64,000 nt of DNA from an uncultured Planctomycetota bacterium (lineage in GTDB: Bacteria; Planctomycetota; Brocadiia; CAIUPP01), in the NCBI GenBank assembly GCA_903901045.1, contig CAIUPP010000120.1, positions 47,763 through 111,762 on the forward strand. Reading direction: 5' to 3'. The notes beneath the pieces are model-generated. The model was not told the origin of the DNA. It searched no databases and was given only the letters and a program-made list of their open reading frames with translations. Position numbers and translations under genes: made by a program. This document shows positions 57,634 through 64,000 of this stretch, piece by piece; the first letter of the stretch is position 1, and each line of letters begins with the position of its first letter.

Positions 57634-58986
57634 ATGAAAGACGCGTCTTCCACCCCCGCCCTTCTGGGCGGGGCCAAGGCTGTTCAATGCGATGCCAAGG
57701 ATGTCAGGGACGCATTCACCTGGCCCATCATCACCCAGGAGGATGAAGCGGCTGTGCTGGATGTGCTCCGGCGCGGGGCCATGTCCGGGCTGGATGTTAC
57801 CTATGCCTTCGAGAAGGAATTTGCGGCGTGGCAGGGGCGGCGTTACGCCCTGGCGCACAGCACCGGCACGGCGGCGTTGGAGGCGGCGATGTTCGCCTGC
57901 GGCGTCGGACGCGGCGACGAGATCATCTGCCCCAGCGTCACCTATTGGGCTTCCTGCCTGCAGGTTTTCTGCCTGGGCGGGACGGTGGTGTTCGCCGAAG
58001 TGCAGCCGCATTCCCTCTGCATCGACCCCGCCGATATCGAGAAGCGCATCACGCCGCGAACGAAGGCGATCATGGTCGTCCACTACCTCGGCCACCCCGC
58101 CGACATGGACCCGATCATGGCGATTGCGCGGAAGCACAAGATCAAGGTGATCGAGGACGTCTCCCATGCGCAGGGGGGGCTGTACAAGGGGCGCAAGGTG
58201 GGGACGTTCGGGGATGTCGCGGCCATGTCGCTCATGAGCGGCAAGTCGCTGGCCATCGGCGAAGCGGGCATTCTGGTGACGGACGACCGCGGGATGTTCG
58301 AGCGCGCGGTTGCCTGGGGTCATTATGAACGCTTCGCGACTCCGGAGTCGGTGGAGAGCCCGGAGCTCAAGCCGCTGGCGGGGCTGCCGTTGGGAGGGCA
58401 CAAGTACCGCATCCACCAACTCAGTTCCGCGGTGGGGCGGGTTCAACTGAAACATTATGACGCGCGCGCCCAGGAGATTCGGAAGGCGATGAATTATTTC
58501 TGGGACCTGCTGGAGGGCGTGCCGGGCATTCGGGCGCATCGCACCGACCCCAAAGACCCTTCAACGACGATGGGCGGTTGGTATTCCGCGCACGGTCTCT
58601 ACGCGCCGGAAGAACTGGGCGGGCTCTCCGTGACGCGTTTCGCCGAGGCGGTGCGCGCGGAGGGATGCTCCTGCACGCCGGGCGCGAACAAGCCGTTGCA
58701 TCTGCACGCGCTGTTCAACACGGCGGATATCTACGGCGACCATCGCCCGACGCGCATCGCGTTCAGTGACCGGGATATCCGCCAGCCGGAAGGAAGCCTG
58801 CCGGTCAGCGAGAAGATCATGTCGCGCACGTACAGCGTCCCCTGGTTCAAGAAGTTCTACCCTGAAGTGATCGAAATGTACGCCGGCGCTTTCCGCAAGG
58901 TTGCCGAGAACTACAAGGCGCTTCTGCCCGGCGATCCCGGCGACGGACCGACGCTCGGCGGCTGGCATTTCTTTGCGCACCGTTAG
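57634..58986 (+). CDS. DegT/DnrJ/EryC1-family PLP aminotransferase
   Basis: 450 residues. Fold-type I landmarks: AHSTGTAALEAAMFACGVGRGDEI (72-97), SVTYWAS, the PLP-binding Asp in KVIEDVSHAQGG (D175) and the Schiff-base Lys of MSLMSGKSLAIGEAGILVT (K204), then the DegT YRIHQLSSAVGRVQL helix. Family members transaminate keto-sugars, often nucleotide sugars for surface polysaccharides, or act as dehydratases. In this catabolic context the substrate may be a free keto-sugar (inference). ACGAGG before ATG 57634 supports that start over 57619. It is 50 bp after the PL26-like gene. Confidence 0.88.
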   Translation: MKDASSTPALLGGAKAVQCDAKDVRDAFTWPIITQEDEAAVLDVLRRGAMSGLDVTYAFEKEFAAWQGRRYALAHSTGTAALEAAMFACGVGRGDEIICPSVTYWASCLQVFCLGGTVVFAEVQPHSLCIDPADIEKRITPRTKAIMVVHYLGHPADMDPIMAIARKHKIKVIEDVSHAQGGLYKGRKVGTFGDVAAMSLMSGKSLAIGEAGILVTDDRGMFERAVAWGHYERFATPESVESPELKPLAGLPLGGHKYRIHQLSSAVGRVQLKHYDARAQEIRKAMNYFWDLLEGVPGIRAHRTDPKDPSTTMGGWYSAHGLYAPEELGGLSVTRFAEAVRAEGCSCTPGANKPLHLHALFNTADIYGDHRPTRIAFSDRDIRQPEGSLPVSEKIMSRTYSVPWFKKFYPEVIEMYAGAFRKVAENYKALLPGDPGDGPTLGGWHFFAHR

Positions 58987-59004
58987 AAGGAAAGCGAGAA
59001 GAGA

Positions 59005-59784
59005 ATGAGGATCTTCATCCTGGTGGACATGGAAGGGATCAGCGGCATCTGCCGGAGCACGCAAGTCACTCCGGGCACGGCGGACTATGCGGCGGCGCGC
59101 ACGTTTCTGACGCGCGACGTGAACGCGTGTGTGCAGGGATGCTTCGAAGGGGGCGCGACGGAGGTCGTCGTGCGCGACGCGCATTGGGCGGGGTTCAATC
59201 TTCTCTGGGATGACCTCGACCCTCGCGCTCGCTATGTGCAGGGACGGTCGCTCAGGGAGCGCATTCCCGGAATCGCCGATTGCAGCGGGCTGATCCTTCT
59301 GGGCTATCACGCCATGGCGGGGACAGCCGCGGCCATTCTCGAACATACGATGAGCTCGGCCCAGTGGCAGAATCTCTGGATGAACGGAAAGAAGGCGGGG
59401 GAGGTGGCGCTCGACGCAGGCATGGCGGGGGACCGTGGCGTGCCGACGATCATGGTCAGCGGCGACGACAAGCTCTGCCGTGAAGCGCGGGCGCTGCTGC
59501 CCGGCGTCGTTGCCGTGCAGGTGAAAGAGGGACTCGACGTGGAGGGGGGCATCCTGCTGACTGCCGACGAAGCGCACCGGCGGATCCGCAACGGCGCGGC
59601 CCGGGCGGTCCGCAAGTGCCGCGCGATCAAGCCGCACAAGGTCCGCAAGCCTGTCACCCTGCGCCTGGAACTCGTTTCGCGCGGCGTCGTTCCCGTCGCC
59701 CGGGAGAATATCAAAGTCATCGACGGCCGGACTTTTGAGGTCAAGGCCCGGACGGTGGAGGAAGCGCTGAATATGTTGCTCTGA
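59005..59784 (+). CDS. M55-family D-aminopeptidase (DppA-like)
   Basis: 259 residues with all zinc ligands of DppA: D8 and E10 (ILVDMEGISG), H60 (VVRDAHWAGFN), H102 (LLGYHAMAG) and the H114 region (ILEHT). The family hydrolyses short D-amino-acid peptides in the cytoplasm. Its place between an aminotransferase and a secreted glycosidase suggests recycling of peptidoglycan or glycopeptide fragments, or an amidase use on amidated sugars (inference). It starts 18 bp after the aminotransferase stop. Confidence 0.9.
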   Translation: MRIFILVDMEGISGICRSTQVTPGTADYAAARTFLTRDVNACVQGCFEGGATEVVVRDAHWAGFNLLWDDLDPRARYVQGRSLRERIPGIADCSGLILLGYHAMAGTAAAILEHTMSSAQWQNLWMNGKKAGEVALDAGMAGDRGVPTIMVSGDDKLCREARALLPGVVAVQVKEGLDVEGGILLTADEAHRRIRNGAARAVRKCRAIKPHKVRKPVTLRLELVSRGVVPVARENIKVIDGRTFEVKARTVEEALNMLL

Positions 59785-59854
59785 GGCGGCGGGCGGATGG
59801 TTCGGGGCCTGCCTGGGACCACCTGTAGCGATTGAACTCAATAGGAAGAGACCC

Positions 59855-62173
59855 ATGAATATTGCGCACTACTGGCGACGCGCGGTCGCAATTGCCGTGA
59901 TGGCCGTCGTTCCACTCACGAGCCTCGGGGCGGAGGATGCAGTCAGGCCGACGGTGATGAAGTTCGATTTCGGTCCGAAAGGGCAGCAGGTCCTCGCGGG
60001 TTTCACCGGCGTCGATCCCGAAACCGCTTACACGCCCCAGCGGGGGTACGGGTTCACCATCAAGCCCAAGACGGCTGTGGCCGGGGGCATTGCCGATCCG
60101 CTGGCTAACGACTCGGTTCTGGAGGCCACGTTCCAGGTGGACCTTCCCAATGGATCGTACGAGGTGGGAATCTGGACCGGCTACCTGCAATGGGGGGGGA
60201 ACTATGCGTACACCTGGGCGAACCCGCAGATCGTCACGGCCAACGGCGTCAGCCTTGTGAACCTCACCATTACGCCGGAAATTTATCAGCGCGACTTCTT
60301 CTTCAAGTGCAGCGATACGGACGTTACGCCGGGAACGGACCTGTGGAAGACGTTCGTCGACGACTGGTTCCCGTACAAGCAGGCCACCGTGGAAGTGAAG
60401 GATGGCAAGCTGAAGGTGCAGAACAGCGGCAACGCCTATCTGAACGGCCTGGTCATCGCGCCGAGCGCGAAGAAGGAGGAACTGGCCGGCGACTTGGCCG
60501 CCGCAGCCGCCGCGCGGAGGAAGGTGTTTGAACAGGGCTGGCTGCCCGGCAAATGGGCCCCGGCAACTCCTCCGCCGCCGACGGCTGACGAACAGCGGTT
60601 GGGATACATCCTGTTCCAGCCCGACACCGTGAACCTTGCCCAACCGTCCGTCGCACCGCGCCCGGAGCAGAGGGCGGGCGAGGTGCGCGTTTTCGCCGCG
60701 CGCGGAGAGTATGAGCCGGCCACGCTGGGCATCTTCCCGCTCAATGACGCCGCCTCTCTCTCTGTGTCCGTGAGCGACATGATGGGGCCCGACGGGGCGG
60801 TGCTGCCAGCCGGCGAAGTGGAGGTGCGCCTCGTGCGCATGTACGCGACTCCGGGGCCGACCTTTACCCCCTTCTACATGGTTCCGGCCGCGAAGGTGGC
60901 GTTGCTCAAGGGGTTGCCGAGGCAGTTCTGGTTCACGCTGCATGTTCCGGAGGGGGCCAAGCCCGGCTTCTATCGCGGAAGCATCGAGTTCTCTTCGGAA
61001 CGCGGCAGCAGGCGCGTCGGGCTGCTCTTGAACGTGCTGGACCTGAGCCTGCCGGATGTCACGAAGAAGGAGACCGGCGCGCCACTGTTTGAAGTCCCGT
61101 ACTACGGCCCCACGTGGTACAGCTGGCTCGGCACGGCGGAGACGGCCGCCTTCGGCAAGGCGAAAGGGCTGGCGTACCTGAAGGCAGACCTGCAGTTCAT
61201 GCGCGAGCGCGGGCTCTCGCCCTCCGCCACGCTGCACGGGACTTCCATCACTGATTTCTACAAGTTGACGCGCGAGATGGGATATACCATCCCGATCAGC
61301 GATTATGGCCTGGTGGGAGGGCCGGTCCTCCTGGGCTGGGACACAAACGTGTGCCCGCTGGAGAAGGAAACGGGCTTTGCGCCGGGCACGGCGGAGTTCA
61401 ACAAGGTGCTGTTCGCGTACCTGGACAAGGTGCTGGCCGGATGGGAGAAGGAGGGGGTCCCGCCGGGGGATATTCTGTTCAACGTGACCGATGAAATCGG
61501 GAGCCATCAGGGTGCTCGGGGGGCGGAGAAAGCGAGAAAGATTCTCCAGGCAATTCATGACTACGGCAAGGTGCACACCATCGTCTTTGCCGATGGGCCC
61601 GTGGAGTTGCAGAATCTCCCCGTGTCGGACTGGTTCGTCATGTCGTACTACGCCATGCCCTTCGACCAGCCGCTCTTCGATCAGGTTCGCGCGAGCAAGG
61701 CGCATCTTGGGGTGTACACCCTCGGCCTGACGCGCATGGGGTACGGCTTCTACCTCTGGCGCACGGGCGCGCAGATGCACTGGTGCTGGCACTACTTTAT
61801 CTGGGGCGGGGCCCCCTACAACACCGTCGGCAGCAACACGATGGGCTATCTCACCGTGCCGGGGGTGGACGGGCCGCTCCCCACGATTCAGTCCGAGGCG
61901 GTGCGCGAGGGAATTGATGACTACCGATACGTCCTCTGCCTCGACAAGCTCATGGCCCAAGCCGAGAAATCGAAGAACGAGAAGGTCGTCGCGCAGCTGG
62001 GCGCAGCGCGCCAGGCGCGGGGGGAAACGTGGGATTTCGTCGATCCCAACTGGAACCGATTGAATGGCGCGGGAACTTGGACGCCGGAAGTGTACGGGAA
62101 GCTGCGTTGGCGAATCGCGCGCGCTGCGCTCGAATTGCAGACGGCGCTGCGCGATGCCGGCGATGCCAAGTGA
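59855..62173 (+). CDS. Secreted malectin-like CBM plus GH123/DUF4091-like protein
   Basis: 772 residues. Signal peptide MNIAHYWRRAVAIAVMAVVP. An N-terminal malectin/CBM-like module (about 30-205: TVMKFDFGPKGQQVL ... VQNSGNAYLNGLVIAPS) is followed by a DUF4091/GH123-like region: ARGEYEPATLGIFPLNDAAS (beta domain, about 285-420) and a barrel with VTDEIGSHQGARGAEKARKI (putative DE acid pair), DWFVMSYYAMPF, WHYFIWGGAPYN and AVREGIDDYRYVLCLDKLM, the last a DUF4091 hallmark (EGIDDYRY). GH123 enzymes cleave beta-N-acetylgalactosaminides by substrate-assisted catalysis. It is probably extracellular. Confidence 0.72.
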   Translation: MNIAHYWRRAVAIAVMAVVPLTSLGAEDAVRPTVMKFDFGPKGQQVLAGFTGVDPETAYTPQRGYGFTIKPKTAVAGGIADPLANDSVLEATFQVDLPNGSYEVGIWTGYLQWGGNYAYTWANPQIVTANGVSLVNLTITPEIYQRDFFFKCSDTDVTPGTDLWKTFVDDWFPYKQATVEVKDGKLKVQNSGNAYLNGLVIAPSAKKEELAGDLAAAAAARRKVFEQGWLPGKWAPATPPPPTADEQRLGYILFQPDTVNLAQPSVAPRPEQRAGEVRVFAARGEYEPATLGIFPLNDAASLSVSVSDMMGPDGAVLPAGEVEVRLVRMYATPGPTFTPFYMVPAAKVALLKGLPRQFWFTLHVPEGAKPGFYRGSIEFSSERGSRRVGLLLNVLDLSLPDVTKKETGAPLFEVPYYGPTWYSWLGTAETAAFGKAKGLAYLKADLQFMRERGLSPSATLHGTSITDFYKLTREMGYTIPISDYGLVGGPVLLGWDTNVCPLEKETGFAPGTAEFNKVLFAYLDKVLAGWEKEGVPPGDILFNVTDEIGSHQGARGAEKARKILQAIHDYGKVHTIVFADGPVELQNLPVSDWFVMSYYAMPFDQPLFDQVRASKAHLGVYTLGLTRMGYGFYLWRTGAQMHWCWHYFIWGGAPYNTVGSNTMGYLTVPGVDGPLPTIQSEAVREGIDDYRYVLCLDKLMAQAEKSKNEKVVAQLGAARQARGETWDFVDPNWNRLNGAGTWTPEVYGKLRWRIARAALELQTALRDAGDAK

Positions 62174-62210
62174 GCAGGGAAGCCCGGAAAGTAGGAAAGG
62201 AATGACCCCG

Positions 62211-63584
62211 ATGAAGAGACGCATGCAGTCCGTTGCGCTCCTGGCGGTCGGTTTTTGGGGGCTGGCTGTTTCCTCCGCGCCGGCTGCCGACCCGGCCAGC
62301 GTATCGCTCATCTTGACGGCTCGCGAATTGCAGCGCGCCGGCAAGGAGCTTTGCGTTCGGCTCGACGCGCAGACGATCCTCGCCTCCGCCGGCATCCAGG
62401 GCAAGCCGGAGGCCAATGCCATTACATTGAAGACTTTCTCCGGCGCGGACGCGGTGGGTGTGGAGACCCCCTGCGCCGTTTTCGACGACATTGACTCGGC
62501 GGTGCCGCCCGGGTCGCAGTTCTACGTCGTCTGGAGCGCTCCGTCCAAAGTGCAGGGGGACCTTCGCGCGGAGATCAGTGTGGACGCTCTCGGCACAAAA
62601 CCCCGAGCCGAGCCGCCGCGCAACGCTGCTGTCAGCGGGCCGAACTGGGTGAAGAATGCCGGCTTTGAATTGCCTCCCAGCGCGGCCATGCTCGCGGGCA
62701 AGGAGGTGCCCATGAACTGGTCAAGCTACCTGTACAAGCCCGATACAATTCGGCTTTCGGCGCAGGAGGCGCATTCCGGAAAGTACTCCATGCAATTGGA
62801 CAACCCCAACGGCGTCATGGTCATCTTCGGGCAGGGGTGGCAGGTTCCGAGGGAACTGGCCGACCGCAAGGCGAAGATGTTCTATCGTTCATACGAGAAA
62901 GTCGCGGGCGCCGGCCAGAAGGGGGGCTGCATGTACTCTATCCGGTGCTTCGGCGCGGCCAGCAACTACCTCGGGAGCCTTGGCAAGGCCATGCCGACGA
63001 GCACCGACGCCCGCGGTTGGACGTTAGTGCAAGGAATCGGGAGCCTGATCGCCGACACTCATGATGTGGACTTCCAGTTCTACATCCCCGACAACGCCCC
63101 GAAGCAGACAACCTACGTGGATGATTTCCAGTTCCAGCCGGAAGCGCAATGGCTAGCGGCATTGACTCTGCGGCCGACCATGCTATCGGCGGCTGAAGGG
63201 AACCTGTCCGCATACTCCACCATCAGTCCGGGGGAAGGCGTTTTTGTCGGGAAGGATGCGATGCTTTTCCGAGGCAAGGAAACGCGCGGGTCCGTTCCGC
63301 TGCTGTTGCGACAGGATTTCGCCGCCGCGCAGTTGGCAGGCGCGCAGATACGGGCCACGCTGGTCCCGGCCGCCAATCCGATGAAGGAGCCGCTGGTTCA
63401 GGCCGCAGCGCCGCTGCAGATGAGTAAAGAGCAGACGTTGGCGCTCTCTGTCAAGGACCTGAAACCGGGGAGCTACGAAGTGCGTCTGGAGGTTCTCCTG
63501 CCCGACAGCAGCCGGGTTGAGGCCGCGCGCGGAACCGTCAAAATTGAGGATGACCCGTTCTCCGGCGCGCCACCGGCGCCATAG
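62211..63584 (+). CDS. Secreted beta-sandwich (CBM-like) protein
   Basis: 457 residues. Signal peptide MKRRMQSVALLAVGFWGLAV, cleavage near APAA. Residues about 145-310 form a CBM4/9-type jelly roll: NWVKNAGFELPPSAAM...MNW ... GKYSMQLDN ... TTYVDDFQFQPE. The flanking regions are Ig-like beta strands (LKPGSYEVRLEVLLPD). No catalytic domain. It probably binds the same polymer as the neighbouring enzymes. AAAGGAATGACCCCG precedes ATG 62211. Its 3' end overlaps the antisense recombinase frame by 47 bp. Confidence 0.7.
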   Translation: MKRRMQSVALLAVGFWGLAVSSAPAADPASVSLILTARELQRAGKELCVRLDAQTILASAGIQGKPEANAITLKTFSGADAVGVETPCAVFDDIDSAVPPGSQFYVVWSAPSKVQGDLRAEISVDALGTKPRAEPPRNAAVSGPNWVKNAGFELPPSAAMLAGKEVPMNWSSYLYKPDTIRLSAQEAHSGKYSMQLDNPNGVMVIFGQGWQVPRELADRKAKMFYRSYEKVAGAGQKGGCMYSIRCFGAASNYLGSLGKAMPTSTDARGWTLVQGIGSLIADTHDVDFQFYIPDNAPKQTTYVDDFQFQPEAQWLAALTLRPTMLSAAEGNLSAYSTISPGEGVFVGKDAMLFRGKETRGSVPLLLRQDFAAAQLAGAQIRATLVPAANPMKEPLVQAAAPLQMSKEQTLALSVKDLKPGSYEVRLEVLLPDSSRVEAARGTVKIEDDPFSGAPPAP

Positions 63585-64000
63585 ATGAGGGCCTGATTGT
63601 TATGAACCGATCTTGAGGCGGTGGTTTTGATGGTGATTGCGGGGGAATGACATCCCGGTGGCCCAGCCAACGTGAGACCTTGAAAATGCTCACCCCTGCC
63701 TGCACCAGGAGGCTTGCGAACGTGTGCCGAAGGACGTGCGGGGTGATGCCGGAGAGCCCGGCGCGTGTCGCTGTCCGATTCAGTTGGCGCCGAAGTTTGT
63801 TGACCGAGCGTAGGGCAATGCAGACGCCGCTCTCCTTGCGATGGGCAACGAGCAGGGTCTTGAGGCGTGCGCACAGAGGAATGGTGCGGTTGCGCCGGCT
63901 CTTGGTGTTGAAGCCTTCCTTGTTGCGCACGTGGAGCAGGCCGCGCTCAAAGTCGATGTCGGGCCACTCCAGATGAAACGACTCCGATAGGCGCAGTCCG
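63538..64000 (-). pseudogene. Tyrosine recombinase (integrase), C-terminally damaged, runs off the window
   Basis: The minus-strand frame is open to the window edge. It carries the catalytic Arg (GLRLSESFHLEW), the beta-hairpin Lys region (LLHVRNKEGFNTKSRRNRTIPL), the HxxR box (GITPHVLRHTFASLLVQAG) and WLGHRD. After that a normal enzyme has a xTxxxYxH segment; here the frame reads VIPPQSPSKPPPQDRFITIR with no tyrosine nucleophile, and it overlaps the 3' end of the CBM gene. It is probably a decayed mobile-element integrase truncated at its 3' end. Confidence 0.72.

Noticed and set aside
59741..62491. 916-codon frame antisense to the GH123-like gene
   Set aside because: The opposite strand has a signal peptide, domain motifs and ribosome-binding site; long antisense frames are expected at this GC content, and the product is Arg/His/Pro-rich without domain signals.

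Overview
The window is a GC-rich bacterial chromosome segment. Three proteins begin with a prepilin-type leader ([16 protein letters not shown] class), and two of these are large with the YGDxxAxWxGDPQQ tail of H-X9-DG/DUF1559-like proteins. There are also dispersed CGAATGACGAA repeats, RAYT-like GGGGACATAAACC palindromes and many secreted LamG, CBM and TIM-barrel glycosidases. This combination points to the PVC superphylum, most likely Lentisphaerota or Planctomycetota. That assignment is inference. I saw no rRNA, tRNA, CRISPR array or replication origin.

Layout. (1) 1-6.7 kb: end of a sensor kinase, a PAP2-ArnT fusion, MscL with a zinc ribbon, a pseudopilin, Der and a membrane protein. (2) 6.9-13.2 kb, minus strand: groEL-groES-groEL, dnaJ-grpE-fmdB-yacG. 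(3) 13.2-18 kb: a repeat-rich stretch with an isochorismatase-family hydrolase, a zinc-finger/GNAT protein that looks like a bacterial relative of the eukaryotic cohesin acetyltransferases Eco1/ESCO, a DNRLRE-type secreted protein and an MFS transporter. (4) 18-63.6 kb: about 45 kb of carbohydrate genes arranged as divergent units. They include GH32-like, GH36-like, GH42-like, sialidase-fold, DUF4838-CBM9, PL26-like and GH123-like proteins, two amidohydrolases, two DapA/NanA-family proteins, a ribulose-phosphate-epimerase-like protein with a SIS hexuloisomerase, a URO-D-family protein, a DegT aminotransferase and an M55 peptidase. (5) 63.5 kb to the end: a tyrosine recombinase that has lost its C-terminal tyrosine region.

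How it works together. One GntR/FCD regulator (51420) has a TTGACA-N17-TATATT promoter followed directly by a TGGTATAC operator. A related 19-bp operator lies inside the divergent intergenic regions at 23.8 kb and 41.7 kb, overlapping sigma70-like promoters on both strands. I infer a local regulon: the GntR protein represses itself and two divergent glycan-degradation units. No TonB or SusCD genes are seen; the MFS protein is the only obvious transporter.

The most unusual observations are the GntR operator architecture, the ESCO-like gene within repeats, the roughly 830-bp CBM9 duplication that also duplicated the first 40 or so codons of the next gene and turned them into the N-terminus of a sialidase-like lipoprotein, and catalytic-residue losses in one paralogue each of the DapA/NanA and amidohydrolase pairs.
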